From assembly GCF_014529535.1 (NCBI RefSeq), contig NW_023504022.1:7733398-7797397 (forward strand): a stretch of 64,000 nt of DNA. The letters run 5' to 3'. A model generated the notes under the pieces. The model was not told the origin of the DNA and searched no databases. It was given only the letters and a program-made list of their open reading frames with translations. Positions 31,716-43,515 of the stretch are shown here, one piece after another (the first letter of the stretch is position 1; each line of letters starts with the position of its first letter). The translations under genes were made by a program, and so were the position numbers. The stretch is from Bradysia coprophila. Taxonomy: Eukaryota; Arthropoda; Insecta; Diptera; Sciaridae.

Positions 31716-34640
31716 AGTATGTATTTGTTCTCTTAATTAAGCGGGCAAAACGAACAATCAAAAGCGTACGCCTGGATGTATTGGCGTAACATTCTTCGTA
31801 AAATCGTAAGAAGTGTGTATCTTAAAAAAACTGATGTTGAGGGCACATTTTATCATATGAAATACCAGTCTAGGCATAATTTGTCTAAGGATTTGCACAT
31901 GTTGAGCAAAAAACAGCTGTTGCTGTACATCAAAAGCCAATCTGCAATCTATACCACTGTCGTTTTTGAACAGTATGAGTGCCTCAACGTGGCCTAGTGC
32001 ATTCCTTAATCAACTGATATCTTAGAGACTAGAGATAAATCGGGTTTTGGTATTAACCTGAATCAACTCGACATAGCTTCAGAAATTACTATTGAGCGGG
32101 CCGTGTTATGCCATGCCATCTAGAAAACACGACACTTAAAATGGGTTTTTATTAGTTTCCGTATGGGCCGAAAAACTGTTCGCCACCCACTCGATTCATG
32201 CACTTAATCCCAAAGGTGATCAAATTATTTTTTTTTTTAAGTCCGTTGTGCCTATCAAGTCAAACTTACGAATCTTTCAACTTGTTACTGACAACAGAAT
32301 TTTCAACAAAATTTTTCACATATTCTCAAAGATGTAAGTTGATTTAGTTGCACGCTAGACCTATACTGTGAGAGTTCCTCCTTTCGCCTAAAAGTGCTAG
32401 GAATAAAAAATTTTTCAATTTGAGTAGTATAACAATATCCCATAGCTTCAGACCGCGGGGCAGTGATACGCACGTTGGCTCCTGATCAACTACATTTGGC
32501 ACTAATTTATTGATTTTGATATTTTATAGAAACGGCTAGTGTATCCACACAAGACAAATAAATCTGTTACTTCAATTGCGTAAAGTATCTCCTAGTAGCA
32601 ACGATAATTTTTGTGGTAGTTGTAGATAACAGTGGACTAGTCGTTTCCATAAGACTTAACCACTTTCGCTGGAAATTTTTCGAATTTTGATTTTTCTTAA
32701 TTAACTTCAAATTATTGCTTACACGAATGGGTACTGGGAAAATACGGGATTCTAGACTAGGAATGTTATAAATTTAGAGAATTTTTTGTGGATGTTCACA
32801 GTCCAAAGTATGACCGATTATACGTTATCAATGCAACAAAACTATTACGACAGCCAATGTAATTCTAAACCAATCTGTGACGTGACCTCACTTAAAACCA
32901 CCCAACAACTTTACCTCACATTTGAGTCAATTTTGGTCGCAATTTTTTTTTTAGTAAATACTTGAGTTCATTAAACTATTCTGACTGGCTAACCAATCCA
33001 GAAATCGATTGACAGAGCTTGGGATCTAAACGCGCGTCAAATTCTCTTTCAACCAATCTTCGGTCAGTTCGTCCAATTCCCTGATTTCATACACCTTCGT
33101 CAAGTCGCTTCGTAAAGCGAGCGGAGCGCCTCAAGGGCCGAGCGACATACATAGGGCTCATCTGTGGGGTGGTGGCTAGGTGTTTAGACCATTTTCGGGA
33201 TGAAATTTTTTTCGAATTTTTTTTTCCATTTTTTTAACCATGTCTCATAACGTCGGGCGGGAACCGCCCGATATGATAGTGGTGAAAAAAATTTGAAAAA
33301 AATCATTTTTTACGATTTTTGAGCGAAAATGAATGAAATACAGCTTACATTGCGAATTTTGGTAGGGGTATGATGGAAGCGTCGGCACCCGGAGGTGCCA
33401 TGGATCGACGCAGATTTTCATGAGCGACACGTAGATACCAAACATCGACCCATTTGGCTTTGTCTTCGAGGATATATTACTCAAAAACTAAATTTGGTCA
33501 TTTTACGTTAGTGAAAAATTTTTTGCTCAAAAATGGCTCCATACTTTTTCTTCATATTTTCACCTTAGCCTCGACTGGAACGGCCCGATCGATACATATA
33601 TGACTCAATAAATCGATATGTCACATTTTTGAGAAAAGTGAAAAAAAAAATTTTTTGACTTTCGGTCGACTTTTGGTTTTTGACTATTTGCAGCCAGTGC
33701 ATCAGTCGGTGGGCTCAAAATGACGGCACGTTCAAGACCTATCTAACGATACCAAACACGATATGGTACGGTTTGAATTTTGGGAGAAAACACTTTGGAA
33801 GTGAGATGGAAACTTAGGGTCGGGAACACTTTCGCACTTGCTGTGCGGATCAGGTGGACTGTGGTAACGGGATTCTTTCTCTATTCGATAGAGCAGGTCC
33901 TGAGCTTTCATTAGACACCTCACACGCCGTGGTGGTTATGTTTTCCGCCGCACAAACACTCTTCAAATGGGTCACTTCGAAGCTACTCCAAAGCACAGTG
34001 AAGCAAAAATGTTTTTGATTGCCGTTTGGCCATTTGGAATGGCATTTTTTTGTTATATGGCTCATATTGACGGGTGAGTCAAGCCCGTTCGAACGCATAT
34101 AAATTTTTGGTGGTGGACGCTCTACTGCCGGCACAGCGGTCGAAAATGCAATTTTTTGCCTTTTTGATATTTTGAGTGCGGAGAATCGATTTTTTTGGTC
34201 TGTTTCGACGGATTAACGCGTTTTAAGACGATTAGCGTTTATTTAGTGCATTTCGCACAAATATCGACAGTGGGAACAATGGAAAATTGTCGGTGTGGTT
34301 ACTTTTAATGAAATTTTTGTGCGCTCAGTGGTCGTTTCTTTTTTATGAGGTTACCACTGACGACAGCTGTGCAACGGCAGTACGTTTCACATTTTCCGGC
34401 AAACATTTATGAAAGTGAAAAATATCGCTTATATCCAAGAACACATATAGAGTAGTGGATCGAATTTTTCCTATTAGAAAATGAATCGGAAATTCGCTAA
34501 TTGAAAAGGGAAAAATTGAACTTTCCCTCAATACGTTACTTTCGTCAATGCAAATCTGATAGCCGGAGGCCCGGGGGTGTGGGGGTGGAACCCCCACTCA
34601 CTACGTCATTTTCTACACTGAAATTTCTATTTTTTTTCTC
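31716..34640. other. Intergenic DNA without a recognisable gene
   Basis: No coding region is supported. Short open frames (for example 31776-31997 plus, 33850-34134 minus, 34343-34597 minus) show no family resemblance. Local structure includes a GC-rich hairpin CGTCGGGCGG-GAA-CCGCCCG at about 33251-33273, a GGAGCGCC-containing stretch near 33115-33150, and GGGGGTGG-AA-CCCCC at about 34580-34594. These isolated GC-rich islands in AT-rich DNA look like debris of transposable elements. Confidence 0.45.
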
Positions 34641-36130
34641 TACAAAAAGTGGACAAGATTTCTAATGTATTGAATTATTGGTTTTACGAAATGAAGCGAA
34701 AAATCGCTAATTTAGCGAAGCCAAAGAATATTCCATTTTACAAAATATTGTGAGAATTTCCAATTTTTCCCGATTTTTGAATTGAACAGGAAAATCGCTA
34801 TTTCAACAAAATCATTGAATTTCTACAAATTTTGAATTTTTCCCTTTACGAATTGAACCGAAAAGTCGCTAATTCCACAAATTGATGGAAGTTTCCCTTC
34901 TACAAAATGTTGGGAGAATTTCCAATTTTCACTTTTATGAAACGAACCGAAAACGCTAATTTAGCAAAGCCAAAGAATATTCCATTTTATAGAATGTGGG
35001 GAGAGTTTCCAATTCTTCCTTTTACAAAATAAGCTCAAAAACCGGTAATTCCACAAATTCATTTAATTTTCCCTTCAACAATAGGTGGAGAGAATTTCGA
35101 ATTTTTTCCTTTTACGAATTGAACCGAAAAATCGCTAATTTAGCAAAGCCAGAGAATATTCCATTTTAGAAAATATGGGGAGAATTTCTAATTGACCTAA
35201 ATCATGCAATTATTCCTTATACAAAACGTAATGAGAATTTCTAATGGAACCGACCACAACGAATTTTCCCTTTTACAAAATGAGCTCAAAAACCGGTAAT
35301 TCCACAAATTCATTGAATTTTCCCTTCTACAAAATGTTGGTAAAATTTCCAATTTTCCCTTTTGCGAAACGAACCGAAAAGTCACTAATAATAGCAAAGC
35401 TAAACAATATTCCATTTTACAGAATGTGGGGAGAATTTCCAATTGTTCCGTTTACAAAATGAATAGGAAAATCATTGAATTTTCCCTTCTACAATATGTG
35501 GAGAGAATTTGGAATTTTTCCTTTTACTAAATGGGCCTAAAAGCGCTAATTTAGCGAAGCCATAAAATATTCCATTTTACAGAATGTGGTGAGAATTTTT
35601 AATTGCTCCTTTTACAAAATAAACAGGAAAATCATTGAATTTCCCCTTCTACAATATGTGGGGAGAATTTCCAATTTTCCCTTTTACAAAAAAATGAGAA
35701 AAATGTCCAATGTATCGATCGCATCGAATTTTCCGTTTTACAAATTCAACAAATAAATCGACAGAGAATATTCACCTTTTACTAAATGAACCGAAAAGTC
35801 GCTAATAACCCAAAACCAAGCAACATTCCCTTTTACAAAATGTAGAAAGAATTTTCAAATTTTTATTTTTAACGAAGCCATCAAATTTTTCCTTTTACAA
35901 AATGAGCCGGAAATCGCTAATACAACAAATTCTTTTAATTTTGCCTTTTGCAAAATGCGGGAGAATATCAGATGGAACGATCACAACGAATTGTTCCTTT
36001 TACAAAATTAACCGAACAAAGCCAAAGAGTTTTTCTATTTTTAGATTGAACTAAAAATAATTAATGAAACGGCCCGTTAGGATTTTCCCTTATACAACAT
36101 TTTTTAACTTCTTTTTTCCAAAAAAAGAGC
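34641..36130. repeat. Degenerate minisatellite, period about 100-115 bp
   Basis: Two alternating modules repeat with much variation. One is built on GGGGAGAATTTCCAATTTT with CCCTTTTACAAAATG, the other on GAACCGAAAAATCGCTAATT with AGCAAAGCCAAAGAATATTC. About a dozen imperfect units are visible. Open frames in this region (35197-35442 minus, 35244-35462 plus) are simply translations of the repeat. The divergence indicates an old array. Confidence 0.85.
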
Positions 36131-36309
36131 GAAACGGAACTCAAGAAGCCCAACTCCCCCCCGGACAGCAACTAGGATCAGTTTTTTAAGGCAGCTTTGC
36201 TGCCTTCAGCGCCGTCTCCCACTGTGCTTCGATCATTCTGTTTGCATACTGTGGACATATATCGTCTATGTATTGTACTAATCGTGAATCGTATCTCATT
36301 TTCAATCCT

Positions 36310-36495
36310 ATCTCATCATAGCCCATATCCCATCATAGCACATATCCCATCATAGCACATATCCCATCATAGCACATATCCCATCATAGCACATATCCCA
36401 TCATAGCACATATCCCATCGTAGCACATAATTCATCGTAGCACATATCCCATCGTAGCACATATCCCATCATAGATCATATCCCATCATAGATAA
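36310..36495. repeat. 17-bp minisatellite
   Basis: About ten units of CATATCCCATCATAGCA follow each other, the later ones with changes such as CATCGTAGCA, and then dissolve into a CATCATCATC stretch to about 36545. Confidence 0.93.
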
Positions 36496-36499
36496 TATA

Positions 36500-37357
36500 T
36501 CATCATCATCATAATCAATCGTATATGATCGTCATCATCATCATATACGCTAATAGAAAAAAAGGCTAGTTGACAAAAGAATTATTAATGGACAAAGTTT
36601 TGGTGTTTTTAGGTAGTAAATAGTTCGACAATTAATATTATTAACATAAATAGCGTCTAAAAGTTAATATTTGATTAATTACATGGTGGTCAAAACATTG
36701 CATCAAAAATATGCCATGTTTGTGTAGTTGACCGCACCAAATTCCGTACATTTTTCTTCATGTGACAAATTCACCTTCCATGTGCATTGTTGTGTACAAA
36801 ATGATGTGATTAAAATTCGTTGATATTTTGTGTTTTTATGAGTTTTTATCATTGAAATTGGTTAATATCAGTGAATTAAGAGTGAAAATGTGTCGAATAA
36901 TGCGAAATTATTGCGAACAATGTGAAAAATGTCTTAATTTTGTAGCGGTCAACTACTGCAACAAGACTGGTCAGGTATAAAAACATCCGTTTTTTAGTGG
37001 TCAGCTACTGCATCAAAAACAGTGCTTCAGTAAAATCAGTTTTTTACAATAAAAATTAATTAATTGTCAATATTTCTGATATTCTACGGAATGGGAACAG
37101 ATCAAAAATTCTGACGAAGGAAAAACTTAGCTTCATCGAAATCATCCTGAGATACTGATGACCAAAGTTGAAAAATTGCTTAGACGGTCAGCTACTACCT
37201 CGCTTACCTTACAACTTTCTTTCGCAAATAAAATACTTCTTTCAAGCGAAATTGCTCTTATTTTCAGTTCAAAATTGTCCTTAGAATGTCCTCATTTTTG
37301 CATTTAAATTGTCCTTATTTCCTTATAAGGACGAATCGAATTGCAGTACGAGCCCTG
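36500..37357. other. Intergenic DNA without a recognisable gene
   Basis: The phrase GGTCA(A/G)CTACTGCA(A/T)C occurs three times with variation (about 36947, 37001 and 37182). A CTTACCTTA follows the last. This faintly recalls the terminal GGTCAGCTACCTT of the MITE family but is too weak to call. No gene was found. Confidence 0.45.
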
Positions 37358-37519
37358 ATGATCCCATCGATAATGAAATCATAAAAGACAGGTAGTAGAT
37401 GCAATAGAATGACTTCAGCACGAGTTGCCTAACTGTAGGCCTGTCTTCTCCATGCCATAGACCCATACGACGAAGGAAACCATTTGAGCGATAAACTTAT
37501 GAATTCTAGCGGAATACAT
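37358..37519 (-). pseudogene. Odorant receptor 5' fragment
   Basis: This stretch matches the first coding exon of the complete OR (42466-42631) from about residue 54 back to the start codon. It begins at ATGATCCCATCGATAATG and includes the counterpart of the ATG at 37517-37519. A 4-bp loss near 37476-37490 relative to the complete gene shifts the frame shortly after the start (RIHKFIAQM is kept, then it diverges). The remaining exons are absent, so it is a non-functional relic. Its upstream flank continues into repeat R2, showing that gene start and flank were duplicated together. Confidence 0.88.
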
Positions 37520-37552
37520 CCTCGAATGTATGAACGTCGTGTATGCAGTAGC

Positions 37553-38395
37553 AAACGGTTGATGGAATATTGAAAACTCTCATTCGTAATACCTCTTTGT
37601 GGAACACCAATAATTCCCTTTGCAATGGGTAAATTTTAATAAATTATAAATGAAAATCAACCGTAGCGACGGAGGCCATTCACAAACTATACTATTGAAG
37701 GGGAGGCATTCATTCTGTTTTATTGATTTGATTTCATTTGTTTGTAGACCCCACTAACGGCCTCTTACTTCCAATAACAAGTGCAGACCACCGGCTTCAT
37801 CTGACTTCCGATGCGACGCCTCAAAGTATGCAAATACTCTTTGAGAAAATCCAGGTGTTAATTGATATCTTGCCTAAATGTAGGCCAGACACATGAATGC
37901 AAATTCATCGCATCCAAATTATAATATAAAGCTTGATTGAACTTTAGGATGTTATCAATACAGTGTTTCAGGAGAGCGAAAACAAGTTAAATATTCATCA
38001 ATGAAAAAAGAAATTGAGAGTTGAGCCCAGTTTAAATTTGTATGTGATTTCTCTAATTTTGACGTGTGACCCCGAGACCAGTTTAAACAAATTGATCAAA
38101 AATCGCTCTCCTTAAACACTGTGATGTGATAGAAGCGCGGTTCGTTTTGGTAGTACTACATAACCACTGAGCCATCCCGTCCATACATTGCTGCGTACAT
38201 AGGAAATTTTCCAATTTTCGCGTGCGCACTTTGTGAGCAACCCCATTGTGTCATCATACGTACATTGTTATGTTTTGTGTTGCCAAATAATTTATTCAAA
38301 ATTGTTCCTTATTAAACGTGGTTTTAATGTCCAGTGGACACTCGCTTTCTGTAAATGTTTTTTTGATGTATAATTGGAGAAAATTGTTAGTGGTA
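37553..38395. repeat. OR upstream-flank repeat, copy R2
   Basis: This is the same sequence as R1 (1-656) with a few insertions, the largest about 140 bp near 37955-38125 (CAGTGTTTCAGGAGAGCG onward). It lies directly upstream of the OR relic at 37358-37519. Confidence 0.85.
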
Positions 38396-39702
38396 GCTAC
38401 CTGGACACATTTATTTATTTATTTTCGTTTAAAGACCAAATAACAGGCCAAGGCCCAGTAACAATTCAGTCTAAACATTGGCAACTGTATGTATGTGTGT
38501 TTCCCATAGATGGTAAGTTGAATTTGAAAGAACGATTCGCGGGGATTCTTTAAAAATTAAAATAATTTCTTTGTACCTCAGTATAGCAAGCACGCCTTCC
38601 TTGGCCTAATTATGTTCACTATAGTAAATAAGTTTTCATTGCCTTGAGATTTGTGCATAAATTTCGGAATTTTCTCGTAATTTAGGCCCTCGCCATGAAA
38701 CACGTATCTGTTGTGGATGGTTTATTTTAGGCATTAGCTTATCACTCTCACTTCGTTGAGGCTATAACTCGCGAAATTGACTAAAATATACCGTCCACCA
38801 CAGATACGGTAATATTTAATATTCGTTCGTTGCTGTTCTGCATTTACCTCTGCATCTTGGGTCTAAGCATAGCATCTGAACCAAGCAGTAGAACAGATTT
38901 TTTTAACGGTCATTTGCCCCTTCATTTTTGAAAAATGCTACTGCGTTCCAATTAATTTATTTATTTTTATATGAGAAATTTGGACTACTGCGTCGAGAAG
39001 GTCCCTCTTGAAAATTCGGTTCTAGTGCTTTGTTCAGTGCTATGATCAAAGGGAAGCACAGAGAAACACTTTTTTATAATTGAATAAATTAGTTTATTTA
39101 AACCGAAAAGTGGGATGTTTTATTAGGCTACTACAACAGAAAAGTATCAAATCGGCATATGAAGCATCAATGGAAAGCTTGGATAACGTATGTTACGGAG
39201 CGGAGAGCATGTTAGTTGCACATTAGCAGTCATCACTACCGACACAGCCTTGTCATAGATTTTTACTTCAAACTAGGCATGCCCTAAAAGTACTTGACCT
39301 CAGCTTTTCAACGAACCCACTCACATCCAGATCGCACATATTTAGCGACCGTAAATTGTGTTTAAAAAACACCCAATCGACTTTTGAAGCATTGCTACCA
39401 GTAACCAATTTCGGCTAAAGATCTGAGGCCTATTTTGAATTCCTCAGGCCAAGACCTTTGAAACGCTATATCCATCCCAGACGAAATAAGTCCGATCTCG
39501 GAGGGTGGTTTTTCAAAAGAATCCCTCTAAATGTTTGTGAATACGAGAGAGCGTGTAATTTCGAACCAACGTCTACAAATTTGGTTTAAAAAGAGGCATT
39601 TCGATCAAAGGTCAAGTCTGAATATGAAGATGATCGGTAGAGTAGATCAGCAGTGGTCTGTTTTAAATGTCGAAATGAAGTCAGTTATTATTGATGAAAA
39701 CT
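38396..39702. other. Spacer in R2 block, with a likely LINE tail at its left end
   Basis: At 38408-38470 the sequence TTTATTTATTTATTTTCG followed by TTTAAAGACCAAATAACAGG is, in reverse complement, a unique stretch ending in an ATAAATAAATAAA tail. This is the usual 3' end of a non-LTR retrotransposon or SINE inserted in minus orientation. No reverse-transcriptase frame is visible in the following 1.2 kb, so the insertion would be strongly 5'-truncated. An inverted pair, ACGTATCTGTTGTGGATGGT at 38701 and ACCGTCCACCACAGATACG at 38789, forms a further foldback. No gene was found. Confidence 0.5.
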
Positions 39703-40325
39703 AGTCCGGAAATGAATTCACATTAAAATTTTCAAATATCATGCTCGCACGTTAGTAAGCGGGAGTGACGCAAGTCAACTACCAAAAATGTTTTAACAAA
39801 ATTTTTTTGAGGACGGCGGAGCATATTTACTGCAACTTTTTGAGTTCTCCCCCTTAACTCAACGACCCCCAAACTTAGATATTTTCTAGGCATCAATACG
39901 AGATCAACGAGCTATCACACGTTACTGCAGCTTCAAAATTTGCCGATATATTGAACTTCGAAATATTGATGTTTGAATGAAAATGAGCAAAATGATTCGG
40001 CTTTCTTCCGTGTAAATTCTTTCAGTACATTTTTTACTATTTTACTAACAATAGTTTCCTCAACATCTGCCACTTGTGACGCAAATTTCTTTTTGTAAAA
40101 CTTTCTTTCAAAATTTTTTTGGGTCAATATTTTGTGGATAAGAATTTTACATACGGCGCACAATGCGTCACCCTCAGCGATATCAGTTATTTTGTAAGTA
40201 AGATAAAGGACCTTCGTCACATTTACCCTTTAAGGGTTTTTTGACTGATTTACACAACAGTCAAGTCAAGGGTTCTGACCCAAAACTACCGGTGAAACCT
40301 AGTATATTTTATAGATTTCTATGTT
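39703..40325. repeat. Dispersed duplicate of 1058-1683
   Basis: This is near-identical to 1058-1683, ending at GATTTCTATGTTG. After that point the two copies diverge completely: the left copy runs within 50 bp into the segmental duplication, while this one runs into unrelated intergenic DNA. Confidence 0.8.
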
Positions 40326-40763
40326 GGAATTGTGGGTTGAAGAACGGTTAAATTGTGAACAAAATTTGTAATTAATTTTTGGTGATTGTACTCGAAATAT
40401 CTGGATTTCCACAACATCAATTTTCGAGGTTTCTTCGGACTTGTATGAGTCAGATTCAAGATTTTTAAGATAAAGATTAATTCTCATCAAGATTTCGAGA
40501 AATAAAATACAGTCAGAGGCAGTGAAATTTTAGCATGAATTTGCTTCAGCTGTTTTCCAGGTTTTCCAACATTTTTATCATTTTGTGCTCTTTGCCTCCC
40601 CATCAACAAATCTAAAGTCGTCGCCACTGACAAGCATAACTACCAAAAAAGCCGTCCAACAGCAACGAACAATATTTTTTTATTATTAATAAATGATTGC
40701 AGTGTAACCACCTAATCCTTTCCTGACTACATGTCTCCGCTTCTTAAGAGCAAGCTTCACATT
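40326..40763. other. Intergenic DNA without a recognisable gene
   Basis: AT-rich sequence between the dispersed duplicate and the palindrome. No gene, repeat or RNA feature was recognised. Confidence 0.5.
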
Positions 40764-41132
40764 GCACATTTGTAGCCTACATTTGGGCACAAAAATATTA
40801 CATTTTTGACGATAATATTACCCTCGCATCTTTTTTTGGAAAAAGTAAAAACATCGTTTGGTGTTGAAATGTGTTAGCTTTGAATAAAAAATAGAAAGGT
40901 GTGTGGTGATGTAACCTGGGTCCGAGAAAACTCAAAATTTGTGTCAATTTTCATGAACTATTGAGTTTTCTCCAACTTAGGTTACAGCATCACAAAACTT
41001 TCTATTTTTTATTCAAAGCTAACACATTTCAGCACCAAACGATGTTTTTACTTTTTCCAAAAAGGATGCGAGGGCAATATTATCGTCAAAAATGTAACAT
41101 TTTTGTGCCCAAATGTAGGCTACAAATTTGCC
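40764..41132. mobile_element. 369-bp long palindrome (foldback element)
   Basis: Two arms of about 170 bp are near-perfect inverted repeats around a short loop at about 40935-40955. GTAGCCTACATTTGGGCAC, GACGATAATATTACCCTCGC and GTTAGCTTTGAATAAAAAAT on the left reappear as ATTTTTTATTCAAAGCTAAC, GCGAGGGCAATATTATCGTC and GTGCCCAAATGTAGGCTAC on the right. There is no coding capacity; the open frame 40961-41425 merely reads through one arm. A diverged relative of one arm lies near 28404-28545, which supports a mobile family. It sits about 160 bp from the 3' end of the OR gene. Confidence 0.92.
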
Positions 41133-41292
41133 ATTTGAAGATTGCTTTTAATCTATGGTCATTGGTGAAAACTAATGTGCATTCTTTAGTTAGTGATTGT
41201 ATTAGTGATTGTGGGAAATCTCGAGCTGTTTTGTGTCAGAATATATTTATATTGAAACGCTCAGTCAGAGCTCTCTGCGTCCTCCTCCATTT

Positions 41293-42631
41293 TTATTGCT
41301 TAGTGTTCTTTAAAATGTTGAACAGCCTGTACGACGAATTCAAAATCTGCAATAAAATTGCAACATTGACTAAACCGACTGACCAAGAAAGCTTCGCCTA
41401 CCTTAGTAAATGTTACCAATGTTAACGGATACAATTTATCCTTTAGCATCGAATACGATCGCTTCAAGTATTCACCAAAAATGATTATGCATTTCTGGGT
41501 CGAATGTGGTTGCCCGATCCATTCGCTTTCAAACAAACTGTATGAAAGGGTACTACTCGACAACATAATCTCATTCCCGAAATACGTTATCATGAACAAT
41601 TCAGCAGTGTTGAATAAAAATAGATAGACGTGAACTAAGCGCTCCACAATGTTGGCACTTATATCCTGGAAATAAATCGAAAATTTTAATTTTGATTGCA
41701 TAACCGTACGGATTGGTTTCATGCATACGAAGGCCAAGCAATAAATTGAACCGCAAATGCATAGGCTACTGGTGGCGAATTGCAACAGAAACAATTTTGA
41801 TAAAAATGATTCCACTTCGTCGATTATTCTGATAAAAAAAAGGAGAAAATATTCAACCGTGTCGACAGATAGCATTTAACATAAGTGTTACCCATACCCC
41901 TTTAAATGAAGGTGACCTTCAATCGACGCCTGTAAGTCCTGATAAAAAATGGCCTGTTGTTCGTTAACCGACATTTTCACTTTTCCTGCGGTTCGTCCCA
42001 TGTTTTTCATTTCCATTCCCAAAATTCTATATCTTATTGAACAGTGCAGCAATAAATACCAAATGATAACGGAAAACGTTATCGCCAAAATCTCTATAAC
42101 ATATTCGGTAACAATGAAAATGTACGCCATCCAAAACCCAATTTCACTATTTTTCCAATCCAATGGAAACGCAATATTCACAAGAAGTGACTTCTTACTT
42201 CCAAGAAATGGGACAACTACACATCCCAATGTCGCACACATAGTACCATACACGCACATTTTCAAAAAATTGATAAATCTTTCCACTTTGTCGTTGAAAA
42301 ATGCGAGCCCTTCTTCATCTCGAATTGTGAAAACACAAATCCGATCTAAAAACTCCACAATTTCCGTCTGCTTCCAAAGGAACATCCAATTTTTAATATT
42401 CAGAACTGCGCAAATAAGTGCGGTTTCCGCTAAGAAAATGGTTTCATCAACACTCTCTGCTTTATATGATCCCATCGATAATGAAATCATAAATGACAGG
42501 TAGTAGATGCAATAGAATGACTTCAACACGAGTTGCCTAACTGTAGGCCTGTCTTCTCCATGCCATAGACCCATACGACGAAAGAGAGAAATCATTTGAG
42601 CGATAAACTTATGAATTCTAGCGCAATACAT
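41293..42631 (-). CDS. Odorant receptor (7tm_6 family), three exons, complete
   Basis: Minus-strand exons are 42631-41898, 41828-41402 and 41346-41293, with introns of 69 and 55 bp and GT-AG borders, giving 404 residues, the usual OR length. Insect ORs are ligand-binding subunits of heteromeric cation channels with Orco in sensory-neuron dendrites. The sequence shows an N-terminal start (MYCARIHKF), several hydrophobic segments, the loop motif FYQDLQASIEGHLHLKG, then IIDEVESFLSKLFLLQF, the region YFGNEIMLSSSTLSYSLFES with W, and the C-terminal PLTLVTFTK joined to ILNSSYRLFNILK, all typical of the family. The last exon must be spliced: reading through gives an atypical tail. No frameshift is seen. 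The ligand cannot be inferred. The 5' flank belongs to the R1-R3 repeat family, so the gene is part of a local duplication cluster. Confidence 0.93.
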
Positions 42632-42663
42632 CCTCGAATGTATGCACGTCGTGTATGCAGTAG

Positions 42664-43515
42664 CAAACGGTTGATTGAATATTGAAAACTCTCATTTGTG
42701 AAAACTCTATGTGGAACACCAATAATTCCCTTTGCAATGGGTAAATTTTAATAAATTATAAATATAAAGTCTAATGTTTGTTTTTTTGTCTGCAGACATG
42801 TCTGTAGGAGCCCAGGCGGAAACATGAAACTTGGCACACCGACAAATAAGGAAAAAGTGTGAAAAACGCGTCAAATTTTTTTTTTTGCGTTTTTTGACGC
42901 ACATGAAATTTTTTGATGCGTTAAAATTTGTTTTGATATTTTGTCATTAATCCCAAGCAAAGCCGGGTACTGCAGTAATTATAAATCAACCGCAGCGACG
43001 GAGGCCATTCACAAACTACGTAATATACTCTTGAATGGGAGGCATCCACTCTGTGCATTTCTGTTTGTGATTTCATTTCATTTGTTTAGATACCTCACTA
43101 CACCAACAGTCTTTTGCTGCCAATAACAAGTGCAGAGCTTGACCTGGCTTCCGAACCACACCTCAAATAATGCAAACACTCTCTGAGAAAAGTCAGGTGT
43201 CAGTTGATATCTCGCCTAAATGTAGACTAGACACATGATAAATTTATAAATGGAACCCGGTTCGTTTTGGTGGAAGACAATATTACATAACCACTGACCC
43301 ATCCCGTCCATACATTGCTTCGTACACAGGAAATTTTCTATTTTTCGTGTGCGCACTTTGTGAGCAGCCCCATAGTGTCATCATACATACATCGCCAAAT
43401 TAATTATTCAAAATTGTTCCTTATTAAACGTGGTTTCAATGTCCACTCGTTTTCTGCAAATGTTTTTTTAATGTATAATTGGAGAAAATTGTTTTTATTT
43501 TGTAGCGGTAGCTAA
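42664..43515. repeat. OR upstream-flank repeat, copy R3
   Basis: This begins 32 bp upstream of the OR start codon with GCAAACGGTTGATTGAATAT and parallels R1 and R2, more diverged than those two are from each other. It contains a private insertion at 42764-42986. It is the natural place for the OR promoter on the minus strand. No core promoter element can be named. Confidence 0.8.
42764..42986. mobile_element. 213-bp insertion with 10-bp target duplication
   Basis: Relative to R1 and R2, R3 has extra DNA between AATTATAAAT and CAACCG. The decanucleotide AATTATAAAT is present on both sides (42754-42763 and 42977-42986), as expected for a target-site duplication. The insert starts ATAAAGTCTAATG, contains GTCTGCAGACATGTCTG and TTGACGCACATG, and ends with AAGCAAAGCCGGGTACTGCA. 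The end resembles the (G)AAGCCGGGT ends common in insect non-autonomous elements. The class is undecided. Confidence 0.75.

Noticed and set aside
35197..35462. Overlapping open frames on both strands
   Set aside because: They are translations of a degenerate minisatellite and show the same repeated peptide phrases.
36310..36495. Telomeric repeat
   Set aside because: The 17-bp array is internal, short and flanked by ordinary sequence on both sides; unit length alone is not evidence of a telomere.
40961..41425. 154-codon plus-strand open frame
   Set aside because: It reads through one arm of the palindrome and the antisense of the OR gene's last exons.
41949..42503. 184-codon plus-strand open frame
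   Set aside because: It is the antisense shadow of OR exon 1, which has clear family motifs on the minus strand.
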